Notes under the pieces: generated by a model | The model's database searches: none | What the model saw: the letters and a program-made list of their open reading frames with translations, nothing else | Told to the model about the DNA's origin: nothing | Origin: Pycnopodia helianthoides | Lineage: Eukaryota > Echinodermata > Asteroidea > Forcipulatida > Asteriidae | Length of the DNA stretch: 64,000 nucleotides | Assembly: GCA_032158295.1 (NCBI GenBank) | Contig: CM063245.1 | Span: 682,001 to 746,000, forward strand | Direction of reading: 5' to 3' | Shown: positions 28,001-43,000 of the stretch, piece by piece | How positions within the stretch are numbered: position 1 is the first letter of the stretch | Layout of the letters: each line of letters starts with the position of its first letter | Translations under genes and position numbers: made by a program

Positions 28001-31000
28001 GTCATCTCCGAAAAAAATAAAAAATAAAATTGAGATTGCGCGTCATGTTCAAGAGATATTGTAATTGCAAAAAATTTGAATTTTTAGATGAAAGTTCTGA
28101 TATGAATTTTTGACGGAAGACTCGTATACAATTAAAGGGACATTACAGAATTGGTAAGAAAAAAACTTGTAAAATATACTTGTTGATCACAGATTTACAT
28201 AAAACTTACATGGTCTAATGATGATGATAGTAGAAAACATCCATTGAAATATTTCTGTCTGAAATGCATATTTGATGAGAAATGAATAAACTAATTTTCC
28301 GATTGGAGTTTATCGCTCAGTGAGCGTTTTATTCATTTGTTGAATCTATATGATTTCATGCAAATGTGTAATCGGTTTTTCCTTTTTTCTCGTGACCCAG
28401 ATGGCCGATTGATCTCAAACTTCTACAGGTTTGTCAGTTTGTGTATATGGTGGATTACAAAAGTGCTTACATGCCAGCAACTGTTTTGTTAGCAAAAACC
28501 AATCTGTAATGTTCCTTTAACTAATATTTATGAGTGCAATGGTGATAGTAGTTTCATGAGTTAAAAGATGAACTGTTCCATTCAACGAGGCAAAGAACTT
28601 TCCACCTTGTCGAGAATGAAAATATTCTCTCCGTTGCAAGAATGTCAAAAATCAATTCAAATTTTTGTTGTTTATATTGGAGGATAAACTATCATCAAAT
28701 AAGCAAAGTGTACAAGATTGTGATCTAACATCCATTCTGAACGCCTGCATGTGTAAGGTGTGTCTAGCGTGCATCAGCAAAAAGGATTGGACGAAAACGC
28801 ACGATTAGTGACATAGGCATGAAATGGTGTAAATAGTGAATGCTGCATTACTGACAATCCTCAATCAAATGACAAGAATCAACTTGGCCGTTATGACAAG
28901 AAATACAAAGTAGTGAAAGTACACAATATTTGACTTACAGCACAGAAACATGGAGTATTTTGTTTGAACACATATGATTTGCATTCTTTTTTCCTAACGT
29001 GATTATTTTAAGCAATGAGACAAATCACTGAAAACTAATGGACATTTCAAATAAAAATTCACCGTATTCTGTAACTTCACTTATCCAGTATGACCTTTGA
29101 CCTACCTGTAAAGCAGGTACCAGCTCCATCACCTGTGATTCCACGATCTCATGAGGAAGTGATAGCACAAGGAATAAACAAGACGCTAACAGATCATCTT
29201 TGTACACCTTGAGACGAACCAAGACCTCCTTGGAGAACTTGGCAAACAGGGTAAACGAGGCCATCAGATCACTGGATGAGATACGAGATGAGACGGATGG
29301 CGGTTGGCTGTCTATGTCCATGGATTCTCCTAAGATGTTTACATCTGGTGTCTTGACAGCCTGTGGATTAATTGAAAATGTAGGAAGACAGGGAACTTTA
29401 ACTTGTGGCTTTGTGAACATAGAGGTCGTTCAGACTCAGTACTAAAGTCTGTTTTAAGGCAGTTTTAACTCATTCGGGTTTAACTTTGTGTGCCTGAACG
29501 CTCTTAAAACTTAATCGAATCGAGTTCAACTCGAATGAGTTAAATCGGTCGGCTTTGGATTTATCTTTTAGCACGGTGTGTGGACAGAATAAAGTTAACC
29601 GCACCCGGTTTAAGTCCTCACCAGTGACCGGTGACCCAGGTGTTGCGTAACACAGAATAAATTGTGAAAGCGCGCATCTTTGTACACGCTTGTTTATGTA
29701 AATGCAGGGTTTTGTGTAAATGTAGCGGATGTTGCTGTGTTGGGTCATGGTGCTGTTTGACCTCTTAAAACCAAAGATAAACTGTATTGGGTTTAACTTT
29801 GAGCTGTCTCAACGGTAGTTTTATCTTTACGACCACCCCCCTGCTGTTCGTAAAGTCAAACCAGTTTGGGTCTAACTTTAGTCTGCTGTCTGAGCATGGC
29901 CATAGAGATGTTGAACAGACCACTGACATTTTAAGTTGCTGATGTTTGTACACAGTAACCTTCGTCGATGTCAGTTTTTTTTAATAATCGATATATGGAA
30001 ATTCAATATCGAGTATACTTGATATATCAGTATTTCCCGTGTTCAAGATGAAGCCTAAAAACAGCGCTCAATATACTGAAGAGCGACAGTTTCAATAGGG
30101 GTGCATATATACCGGTTTTCGGCTTGATCCTCCGCATATGTTGTCGGTCCGAACAATATCACAATGCGCCAGCCCGCGTGTTTATGTTTTTACAACGAAG
30201 ATAAGAAATGATTACGGTTGCGCTTCCGCTTGCTAGGCGAAAAAGTATCCGCGGAACGCAGACCACATTGCGATCACGATGTACACAACGGTGCAACCCG
30301 TGCAACACACAAGCAGTCACATGTTTCCAAAATTCAGGCTTGTAGTCTTTGTTATCACGTGACTTTGCTACATGACAAGAAACATTGAACGCTCGAGGGC
30401 GTTTCAAAACAATACGATAGTACGAGAAATATACCAGTGCATTACACGATAGCATACAAAATCCGGTTACAAATGCCTTGACGAAAGACTGTACGTTTCT
30501 GTGCATGATCTTGAGAAAAGGTCATTCCCTCGAACGTGCAATAATCATTATCGCTGGTGTCACGCTAACAGGCTATACAGCATTGGCGTCGCTGGTCCGC
30601 ACGCAAATTTCGTTGACACAGTCTGACCAATGGAGGGTTACGCTGGGGTGGCATGGTCGGTTTCTTTTGAGATTTTTTTGTGCAAGCGGTCGTGAACTGT
30701 ATAGCGGCGGGCCGCGGGTGAAACACAGAGAACTTTACAACCGCAGTTGGTCGCCGAACGTATTTTATTTAATAGGCCTACTCAAATGTTTTAAGCTACA
30801 AATAAAGACGGCAGCTTTTCTAATACTAAAGCCCTGAGGTTTTCTGGATAATCTGACACTCTTTCGGTGTTTTCGATATCATTTAGGAACATCGAAATTT
30901 TGATACATCAAAATTTTCGATACATCGAAAGGTCGATATTTTGATATGATTAAAAAAGTGACATCGGCGATATCGATGTCAAAATAGTATCAAGTGTTTG

Positions 31001-34000
31001 AGTAATATCGATATATCGACGGACGTTTGTACACAGTTCTGTAAATGAACACATAACATTAATTCTTTGTGTGCATTTTCATGGTAAATATGATTTAACA
31101 CCCCCATGTATATGGGTCAATGTGGCTGGCTGCCAATGGTGCCTTTACATGCCTGCAGCTCCACCGCATCCTTCACAATTTAGCTTATGAGCTGCAAGTT
31201 GATTAGCCTCCCGAACTAATTATTTTAATTGATCATTAGTTGCTTGTGTAGATTAATGTATTTTTAAGGAGTGTTCCAAACAGCAGCAGTGCCCAGCAGG
31301 GCAAACAACGTCTTTACTGCTGAGTGAAACACTCCTCAGTATCATTATTCTGTATTGTTATTGTTTGAAGTGAATTTACAATGAAAGTATTATAAAAAAC
31401 ATTGTATGCATGTGAGTACATTGTTTCAGAATGTAATTCTGAAGTGAAATCCGGACTATTCCATTTTTCCAGGCAATGCCAAGTGAAATGGAAAAGCCAG
31501 ATTTCACTGAGTGATTATGTTCTTCGACAATGCACGATTGAAATGCATTCAATTGTTTTTATACACACATAGATCCTTGTCATTTGAATTTTGCTCACAA
31601 TAAACACAAAATTGACACGGAAACTTGTGCACTCATACTCTGAAAACTCGAGATCGAGATGAATCCTTCTAAATAATGTGGACAACTCTATGTAAATACC
31701 AACCGTGTCTACCAGGAAACAACCTTGCCTCACTTGGACGAACGAGCCGAACAATTGTTTTGGGAACAATGCTGGGCGTTAAGCATTGAAAATCAATATA
31801 CCCGTCCTATATTTATTTCCATATAGGAAGGGTGAGAGGGTCCAACGCTGCAGCAGTCAATACATGGCAAAACAAACAATGACAGGTGACGTGTGTTTCA
31901 TCAATCAAATGATGGGGTGTTGTGGCCGAGTGGTTAAGAACACCGAACTCAAGCTCTGGTGTTTCTGTTCAGCAGAGTGTGGGTTCGAGTCCCGGTCGTG
32001 ACACTTGTGTCCCTGAGCAAGACACTTAACTATAATTGCTTCTCTCCACCCAGGGGTAAATGGGTACCTGTGAGGGCAGAGATGGTTCTTGCGATTGATT
32101 TAGCTTAGTAGCACATATGTGACCCGCTCTGCAAAAAAGGCCCTTAAGTCGCAAAAAATTATTTTTGAGTTAGATACATGGTTGGAAAGGGCCTTTTCTC
32201 AGCTTTAATTTGGTGTATGTTAGAAGTCTGTAGCATTTTGCAGTCCAGAGTTATACCATAATTTGCATAAAAATTATTGCCATTTTGGTCAAAATAGGTT
32301 GAGGAGAAACAGACTTGTAAACTTTACACTGTATTTTAAATTATTTTAGTACAAAGTTCTTAAGAAAGACCCTAGCAACGAGCACATTCCCATTATACTA
32401 TTCGTCTGAAATTTTCACCAATTGTTGAATATGACTTATTAAGTTCAAAATATTTGTTATTTTATTTAACGCTCTACATCGCACTTTTTAAAAACTAATT
32501 TGCATATTGTGCTTTTTCGCAATCTTTTTCGTATCTTTAAAATGGCAAAAACACACTTAATCATTATTACGACGATTTTATAGCAGTTTAATTTAATTTT
32601 AGTAACTTTTTAAAGTAATCCTAATGCCAACTGGACTTTTTAGAAAACCAAATGAATTTAAATAGAATATTTTGGGGTGAAAACAAGAGCTTTTTGGCAA
32701 AATTTTTTTTCCCACTTTTCGGTATTTTTTTAAGCAACAGCTTAAGCTCATTCATTAAACCCTTCAGCCATCTTGTATTTTCATGGTTGAAACTATTTTG
32801 GGGTAAAAATGTAACATTTTGGTAAAAAAAAATACTTTAGTTTAAAACCCGAGTATTTCCATTAAAATCTAGCACAGTCAAGGTAGTTTGCCTTCTTATT
32901 GAAATCTGAAGTTGATTAATCTACTTTGAAATAATCTTTGGGCTAAAAACTTGCCCAAATAAATAGAACAAACAAATAAACACAAGGAATCAAAGAGGGG
33001 GAATTTTTTATTCGCACTGGAATACACTCGCCTTTCCGCTGTGTTTGTCGGCCAGAAGAGATCCGTTGGCATCGATGGCGATGTGGAATCAGATTCCGAA
33101 TCGGTTTCTGATTCCACATCGTCATTTTCACATCGGAAGTAAACGATGAAGTGTCTCTCTCCTCCCTGACAAGATTGGCATCACGGGGATCATTCAAAGC
33201 TTCAGTCAGACACTAATCCTTCGAACCCATACAAAATATAATAGCAGTTGGCTAATAAAGTTAATTTATTTGGCTAAAAGTGGTAAATAATTCTCAAAAT
33301 CTTTTCGCTCAGAGCAGTACAGGTCAGTTGAGTTGAACACAGTTGACTGCAACCTCGTCCCCATGGTTTACTTTATTTCCAACCACATTGTTTACAACTG
33401 CTCGACACACCCTGGGGACGAGGTTGAGTTGGCTGAATTTTCGTGTGGCACGCACCTAATAAACAGTCACATGACAGTCACCTGACAGCGAATAAACAAC
33501 CGATATCGTTCACAGCGCAGCCGCGCACTCGACATTGCGCGCATTGACCAATGAGTGCACTACACTGTGTGCATGTGATAGCAAAGATCCACGCCCCTAG
33601 CAACAAGCGCTCTATGTCTACATGTAATAAATCTACCGACCCTGCTTTTAATCTTGACCTCTGACCTTTTCTATGTCTAAATTTAGAAAGACAGCGTCCT
33701 CCGCTTTCAGATGATACCAAATTTATAATAGGGGGTTTCAAATAATGTCGTGTCAGATGTTTAAAAGACGCAACTTTCCACTGATTCCACGGACTCCGAT
33801 CGTACAAACCACGAACAAATTGTACACAAAACACGGGTTTTTCCAACTTTATTGATCAAAATGAACATTCAATCTTACAAATTATGAAAGAGTGGACATC
33901 AACGATGTCAAAAATGGGATAAACAAAAAATCACATCGAGTAAGAAATTTTCACCTTTTCAACATTGACGAGCCCTTTTGCGTGCTAGGAGATAGCGCGA

Positions 34001-37000
34001 CTTACGGGCCTTTTTTGCAGAGCGGGTCACATATTTGTTGCACAGGCTGTATACTCCCCAGGGAGCTGAGATGGTTTAAGGAATGAAACTAATGGCCCAG
34101 TGACCAGGGGTAATAAGTGTAAAGCGCTTTGGGACGCCCTTCGGATGTGTAAAGCGCTATATAAAAAACGAATATTATTATTATTTTTAAATGACAAGGA
34201 CCTATGTCATGTATGTGTGAGTTATAATAAAAGAAATATGCATGCAACAATATCTCATATCCCTCTATTTTTCAAAGTTCTAAACAAACTCTTACCTTGA
34301 AATATTGGTTCTTAGAGCAAATGGTCATGCAGATGGTCAATAGTTTATAGAAGCCACTGACTAGTGGTAGCTTGCTGGACAGTAAGATGACCTTATGACC
34401 AAACTGATAAACCCATTGCTTAAACAGAGAGGTCTGACGAGCTGGAAGTAGATCTCTGGAGAGAACAATCATTCACATAAGTTAAAGTTGAAGTGCATAT
34501 ATTCACACAATTCAAAGTTGAGTTGCAACTACTAATCATTTTATTAGTACGCAATTCATATACTGGGCCGAGTTTGAAATATGACTGTAAGACTCATTTC
34601 TGTAGCAACTTCGGCTTTCAAGTTTTTGCCACACAATCTGCTGCCAACTATCCCAGAAAACACTGGAGCAAACCCCGTTCTCTTAATATCGATAAGTTGG
34701 CGTTTTTTTTTTACATTGCACTACACATAAGTCATACAGCTTTACATCCCATCACAAGGATGAAGCAATTATGATCAAGTGTCTTGCTCAAGAACACAAG
34801 TGCCATGACCAGGACCCGAACCCACACTCTGTCAACACCAGAACTTGAGTCCGGCGCACTATACCACTTGGCAAGACACTCCATATTAACACAATGGGTG
34901 CGCTCCCCTGGTCGACCCAGGTCTCCCCCCTGTGCGTTCGAATAGCTTTGACGTCATTCTTGGGGCTCACCCGGGTCAGCCCCAAGTGACCTGCTTGTGG
35001 AGCGGGTCACTTGGGGCTGACCGAGGTGCATGACGTCACGACGAAAAACTTTCTCAATGGCCACCATTTTGTTTGTAATTCAGAGGGCACTTTCAGGAAG
35101 TTTGACACAATTTTCACCCTTTAAACAGCGACATTGTCAGCAGAAGTTTTTCTTTTATTCGAAGATGGGTCATTTTGTATCAATGTGGGCTTGTAAAATA
35201 ATTTAACCATGCAGTTTTACCTTGATTATAATTATTTTACAATCTTTTCGTGAATCCATGGACGTAATGCACAAAATGAAAGTAGTTCCGGGTCGGCTGT
35301 CCCAAGATGCATTGGTGTGAATGCTGGGGGAAGTTGGTGTAAGACTGGTATCCTTGGGCCACGCATTTAATTGAGAATTGTGTATGGGTGTTTGTTGTCT
35401 CTTATGTAACTAAGAAATAGCTTGCCCCTCACTGTGTACCAATCCTAGTACTTTTGCTTATTAGTAGATTGATGAGATTTCTTATAATTAACTTCACTGC
35501 CACAGAGCGAGTTCTAACTGGGCTAAACATTTCGACTAGCCTGCTCTAGTCATCGTCAGTAGACTCCGCGGTAATAGAATAACAACAGGACAAGTTCTTT
35601 ACTAGAACAATCTACACAGCAAAGTATCACACGGTGTTAACACAAACCAAATGTATTGATACCTCAACTTGCAATGCCTCCCAACCAATAAAATGAATCA
35701 AGTTTCACGTACGCAGACAATTTATCCCATAGCTTAGAACTCAATGTACATGTACAACGACAACAAACTGGCACCATTAATTCCACAAACTTTTCTTTCT
35801 GATGCCGTATATTTTCATACAAGGAGGATAAACATTTTGAATACAGTAAAAATAAGGTACGGTTGACTTACCTACAGAAGTCAACTAAGTTGATGAAGAT
35901 CTGGAAATCTTTAGGTTTAGACGCTTGTAGACTATGAAGAGGATCTGATGACGAGTCTCCAGACACATTCAAACCAACAGATCCCTGTAGGAAGTAATTC
36001 AGTGATAATAAAATCTTGTTAATAATAATGGCTTCTTATATAGCGCGCATATCTGTCCACTCAGTGACACTCAAGGCGCTTCAACATTCAGTATTTTCCT
36101 GCAGGGTATTGTGGAGCTACGTTTTGAAGTATTAGACCTATTCCTTTACATAGCACCATGTAATGATTTACAAGGTGCTGTGGTGCAATATGCTGCCAAT
36201 CAAACCAGGAACACCGGGGCAAACACCTTCTCTTTTCGATAAGTGTACTGGGTTCATTTACATGCATTACACAACACACGGGACCAACGGCTTTACGTCC
36301 CATCCAAAGGACGCAGCAATAATGGTTAAGTGTCTTGCTGAAGGACACAAGTGTCACGACTGGGACTCGAACCCACACTCTGCTGAACAGAAACACCAGA
36401 GCTTGAGTCAGGTGCTCTTATCTGCTCAGCCACGACACGCCACAGTGTAAGATGAAGAGTGGAAGAGTTTGAACACCGCTGTCCATCAGTTCATCACTGA
36501 CTCCTCAAAGAAGCCTAAAGGACTATGGGACTATGTTTGCATTTACACTACAGATCATTTTGGTTGGTAAGCAGTTTGCAATAGCCAATATTTGTTTCTT
36601 TCATTTTGCCTTTTTAAATATATATTTAAGAAGTCATGTTCCAGTTCTTTTAATAAGTTAAAAGTCTTCATTGTTATAAAGGGTATGCAACATTGTCAAA
36701 TTTGAAGGTACAAACGCTCACAGATTTCCATATAACTTACATGGTATAAAGAAGGACATGGTGGAAACATTATTTTGAAATATTTTTGCTTTAAGTGCTA
36801 CGATTTTTGAGAAATGAGTAAAACCATTAGTTTTTTTTCTGAAGTCCAAAACCCAAAGTTTTAAAAACAGTGAAAACATATAATGCTCTCATGACTCCAA
36901 TGACCAATTGCGCTTAAACTTTCACATGTCTGTTATTTCATGTATATGTTGGTTCACATAAAGTGCAGATACTGGTCTTTGACAAAAACCAGCGTTGTAC

Positions 37001-40000
37001 ATGTGCTTAAAAAAAAACATACAGCTACAGAATATTTACCTGTTCTTGGAACTCTGACTGATCCTTGTTAGATGTAAGGTCCAACTTGTCAAGGATTTTA
37101 AGAATAGAGAAGATCAACTCATCATAGATCATCATATGTATGCGACGACGCTCCCCATAACTCATTCCCAACGCTTTGACTTCCTGATCAGCAAATTGAA
37201 AAAAGAAAAACAGCTAATCACAAAGGTATCTTTTGTTTCTCAAAGGCTGTGTCCAATTAATAGCTATGGCTATGGCTGTGGCTATTGGCTGTCGTGGCAA
37301 TGTTAAAGAATAGGTCTTTTCAGCAATCCAGCCGAAGTCACAACCGAAGACATCCATTCGGACACGGCATATAATAATCCAACATAGACTCTAATTTCTA
37401 GAATCCTTCCACACTCTTACAAAGTTATGAGTAAGATAATAATGATAAACTCATTCCACTGTGAATTTCTGTATTAAATATTAACATCATTTTGTTTCAA
37501 CTACACCCCTGTTGAAATACCTTCATTTAGAACTTTTGTTTTATATTGGAAATTCTAAATCAAACGCCTTGAGCATTAGTCTTGATTGGCAACGCAGTTT
37601 TTGTATTAGTCACCAGTAGAGGGCGCAACATCGACTGACTCGAAAGCTGGCTCGGAGGGACTTGGCAAGTCTACAAATCTGGATCAAAACAGCGTCGTGA
37701 CGAATTTGGCAGAGCTCCCCGGGAAAAACCAGGCAGATCAAAACGAGGCTAATTTGCATAATTTATATTGAGGCATTCAGCAACAGAGTATGTGTATGGT
37801 ACCTAGACGTAAGTGATGTTAACAAAACTGTAAAGTGGAAAAACGTTGTGTTGTGTTGGAAATGACAGTTGATTGGTTTGTTCAGCTGGCACTGAGTCCG
37901 TCCGGACATGCTGAGCCAATGCAGGCTCTGATCCGGTAATTTCTACCTCCATGGTCAGACTCAATGGTCAGACTGTGTACCACCAGTTTTTGCACTACAT
38001 GCTGTCCTTTCCGGTCACAATCAAATGGAAATCAACACACCAGCATTAGATTTAGAGTTTGCAAGAAGTAAACTGGGTTTTAAAATCTGTGGACAGTACA
38101 GTATACATGTATCACTTGCAGGTTTTGATTAATTGCTGATCACAAATAATACAATCAGTGTCGCCATTTCATTTTGATGAGTGAATACTCTATGGCTTAC
38201 AGCACATGTACACAGTCAGTTTCTTGAACGATAAGAATAAGTCTACTATTCACATATGGGAGACAAGGGGACAGTCTATGGCACAGATCGCTCGCCATAT
38301 TGTGAACACGTGAGTCATTTCATGAATATCCAAAACACAGCCAGAATTTTGTTGTGGGGCCGGTCGAAGTGCCAAAAGCATCAAAAAGTTCGTTTTTGAG
38401 CCAGATGTTTATGTGCTACAGATATCTCTTCTCCAGTAATTCGTGTTGCGTTATCAGCGACTACGTTAACAAAACTAACGTCGCCAATCAAGACTACTTC
38501 AGCTAGGACTTTGACTGGTGGCTGCAGCAGCATTTCAGCAAGCTGGCCATAGAAACTGTTGAAGCAGTCAATTCGGACCTGGTCTATTGACCTAATTCAT
38601 TTGACATCATCTCCAATGATCGATCTTAGTTGTGCCATTTTGGGGTTGAATTCCCCATGTTTTACTGTGCAGCGATCGAGCATTTTGGCAATGCGTGCGT
38701 AGTGAGGTGCTTGTCATATCTTTACAATCAATTTGACTCCCAAAATGGCAGACCATGGGCAGACAGTAGCTGTGTGTGATATCAGTAAAAGCATGGGGTA
38801 CAAGGGATCTATGGCCCTTTTCGAATCCACGGCTTCGGCTCCGGATTGGGCTTCAGGCCCAGTTTTCTTGTCTGAAGCCCTGACCGCAAAGCATGCGTAA
38901 GTTAAAATAATTGAGGGAGCCTAGCTAGCCTGAGCGATTTTGGAGCCGAAGCCGTGAATTCGAAAAGGGCCTATATCTACCTTCAAATGAGGACTATCAA
39001 GTAGACTGGCCCACAGATTCACATAGTCTTTGTATGAGATATGTCTGGCATCTGCCAACATATCCGACTCATCATCTGCTTCAGTGTTTGTTGTGTCTGG
39101 ATTGCTGTCAGCTTGTTGGGCTCCCTATGGCAAAACATATTACATAGAACTCATAAATATTCATAAGCTAGCATCAATCTTTGATTGGCTACACAAACAA
39201 GTGCTATCTTGTTGGCAAGTCTTTGCATGCTAAGATTGTACATTGCTTGTATGTGCAGAGTTTATGCTACTTCAAGGTAAACACTTCAACACTTCAGTGT
39301 AAATACCATTTTCAATGTCAAACTTTTACTTTCTCAGCACAACTAGAGGCAAGTCTCAAACTTGTTAATTTCTTGAGTAATCTTCAATGGAAGTCATTTA
39401 GCAGTAGGCTTGGTTAATTTCCTTCCACCTAGGGTTGTGCATCTATGTTTATCTTCCTCAGCGGTTAAACGGAACTTGTAATTTTGCTTTTACAATTTAA
39501 CAAATTTTACTGATTTCAATCTGAAAATATGAGTCAACCTCTAAAACAAGCTGCAAATGTCAACAAACTTTCCAGGATCAATTGGAATTAAGAATAGAAC
39601 ACTATACCCGGTCTTCACAATCACAAAACCACACACTCAGGTGTTGTGGTGCACAAAGCAAAATGTACAACAACATTTTGTAGTGGATTAGGGTAACACA
39701 GTTCCACAAACTCCCTGGATAGCATCTGGGGTTAACAATTTCAAGAAAAAGAAGTTCCCAAATTTAGTGTTATTTCTTACTCTCACCTTGTTTTTAATTA
39801 TATTTTTTTCTTATTTTGTATTATTGTTCTTATTAACCATTAAGCCAAATTAGAAATGGATTTCCCAACCCTACTTCCTCCAAGGATTTGGGTGGCATTT
39901 TATTGTACATTTAGAGGTTTTAGATTTTGCAGTGCATAGCCAGGGCATATTTGGGTCTTGCAACAACCATTACAATAACGAACATGTCTCATGCCAGATT

Positions 40001-43000
40001 TTCAAACAACAAAATATCCTGTTACTCTAGAGTTAATTACTGACTTACTTGTTCCAGCACTACAGGGTGTGAACAGGTTCGGACCAATGCTTGGTAAACT
40101 GAATTATGAAGAAGAAAACAAATGAATTACATTCATTACAGATGCCGAGGATTCTTATATTTATATATTTGACCATTACTTTATCATTTCTGCATTATTT
40201 ATCTGTTTAAGTGGAAACAGAAATATAGCTTAATACATGTAACAATTGCAGCAGGAATAATGAATGTTATACCAGCCTCTCATAGCACTGTACGCTCAGT
40301 GCTTTCTATGTCATGTGGATATTGCAAATTCACGGACTACACAGGTGGGATTCGAACCCATGACCCCCATATTCTAGAGTAGATGTCTAAACCACTAGAA
40401 CAACAAGTGTGCCGAGTTATGAGAGGCCAGTTGGAATCCTATCATGAGCAGAGGTTCTTGCAACAATTTGATTGATGTAGCAATTGCACTGGGGATAAAG
40501 AAATACCATGTTGATTTCACCTACACCGAAGTGTGAAAGGCACTGTATAATGCAGCCAATAATTTTTTTAAATTTTTTTCCCCTCAAAACCTCAAAAAAT
40601 GGAGAAGGTAAAAAGATAAAAGTACATCAAATATACAATAAAAGGTACATAAAACGCAATTAAAGAAACAGGATAACCCTGACACTCATGGACGACCCCC
40701 AGACCATCTTGACAAAGTATGAAACAAAAGGATTGTCAGAACGATCTGAGCAGCTGACCGAGAGTGTCAAGATCATCACATTCAAGAAACTGGTTAATAA
40801 TAATTTCTGGCTTCCAAACTCAAAACAGCTTACCAACTTTGGTCAGGAAATTCTTGAGTGTTGGTCCTTTAGGAGCCAATGAGATAAGTATCAGTAAGAC
40901 AGACCTATCACATAGGAACTGGTGTTTGTGTGGTACTCTTGGGTAGCTGCCGATTTGGACGATCAATAGACGTTCCAGAGCAGCTAGGAATGTATCAGAA
41001 AGCTTTGGACAGAAAACAGGAATGACAGTTTTAATGACTTGTTTCCAGAACATATAAATAGTCTTTGGAATGATTACTTATAATAACTAGTTTTTGTATA
41101 GCGCTTTATCTACAGGCATCTCAAAGTGCTTATCATTATTTATTTCCAGACATGTTTTTGAAGTTTGTTACTAATGAGACCCATTTATGTAACACCTTGT
41201 TAACAAGATGCTACAGTGCATTCAGCAGCCACTGCCAGAAATTCCAAGGCAAACCCCTTCTCTTAGTGATAAGTGCACTGGGTTCTTTTATGTGCATTAC
41301 ACACCACCTGGGACAAACGGCTTTACGTCCCATCCAAAGGACGAAGCAATAATGGTTAAGGACACAAGTATCAAGACCGGGACTCAAACCCACATTCTGC
41401 TGATCAGACACATCGGAGCTTGAGTCCAGTGTGCTTAACTGCTCGGCCACCACACCCCAGGTGAGGCTAGTAAAGTTTGCAGTAGCACCATATACATGAC
41501 AATAATCTATGAGTTGTGATGGATCTGAATGAACCAGTGGTTTAACTTGATGTTTCAATCAGTATACTCTGATTGTCTTCAAGAAAAAAGGGTTGACGAG
41601 AGATTGTTTTCATAAACATAGTTTTACTGCAAACTTGTCTAGATTGATCAATTGACCATAAATGTAAAGACACAGACAATGATGAAAATATGATTCAAAC
41701 TTTTTTCCTAAAAAAACAAATCAATTCCAGTGAATAATAACTTCATGATCTCAATCTCAAGAAAAACAATACTGTATAAGAAAAGTAATATGGGTTTGAA
41801 GCGCAAATATAAAGGTTGATGAAATACTGTACTGAGGAGTTGAAAGATTTGATCCCCCAATCCAATACTGTCAGAGAGTCAGGGCTTACCACATCAAGCT
41901 GTTGAATAATACTGGCAAGAGCCTCCAGGAAATTTGGCAGTTGAGTCAGTTTGTCATCAGAAACTTCTCCCTGCCTGTACAAACGACGAAAATACACCAC
42001 TGAAACTTCCTGCTTGCAATAATTAACAAATGGCAATATAGATGTGGTATCTGCTTGCTAACTACCGGATTCAAATTGACCTCTTTGTCACTGAACACAT
42101 TTGATGGTTTACAGCAAAGATATTGCAAATAAAGGACACACCAACATTAGGGCTAATTAGCTCAGTTGGTAGAGTGTCAGCACCGTTAATCTGGAGGTCG
42201 TAGGTTCAAATCCCGCTGTAGTCAATCTTTCTTTGTTCAACCAAGAATAAAAAATATTGCACATGTAAATGTTTGTTGCAAAAACTGTTTAAAGGCTCCC
42301 TCTGAGAAACGGCTCCCTCTGAAGTAACGTAGTTTTTTAAAAAGAGGTAATTTCTCACTCAAATAATAAAAGACTTCAGCTGAAGCCTTTTATTATGCAT
42401 CTGAAAGCACACAAAGTAATGCAACGAGGTTGTTTTTTCTTTCATTATTCTCTTGCAAATTTGATGACCAATTGAGCCCAAATTTTCACAGGATCGTTAT
42501 TTTATGCATATGTTGGGATACACCAGGTGAGAATACTGGTCTTCGACAATTACCAAACATGTCCAGTGCCTTTAAATAAGCAAATGCTTGCTCTACAAGT
42601 GGTTCTACATGTCAAATTGAGAGTGAATTTAAAACAAATGTGGAAATTTAAAATGCTAACTTACTGAAGATATAGTTGTTCACTTCTCTGGATCATTTCA
42701 TTGAACATGAATCGAAGGTCATCCTCCTTCATGAATAATTTGCATGGCTAATTGGTGTTAAAGGAGATATTTATAATTCCATTAATAAACAAACAAATTT
42801 ATGATAGGCTGACAGAAATGATAGTTTATTGATGTAAGGGCAACACATTGTTTCCTTAGTAAAGGGAAATTGAATATCTATTGGAATATTTCAAAGGCAC
42901 CTAGGCAATGACCAGGGGCATGGAGGAAATACAAACAGTTTACAATACTGTCGCCCTACTAGATTTTGCACAGGTAGAGGTCATTTTCCAACAGGCAGTC

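Noticed and set aside
30478..30837. 119-codon plus-strand frame with a hydrophobic segment
   Set aside because: No recognisable domain, overlaps another frame head to head, and lies inside a repeat-flanked block; not listed as a gene.
33478..33846. 122-codon minus-strand frame as a transposase
   Set aside because: No DDE or other transposase motif; it covers under a fifth of the 1.9-kb element and has no family resemblance.
40820..41053. Longer exon 12 starting at an upstream AG near 41046
   Set aside because: It would add about 20 residues with no human counterpart and uses a poor pyrimidine tract; the AG at 41003 fits phase and homology.
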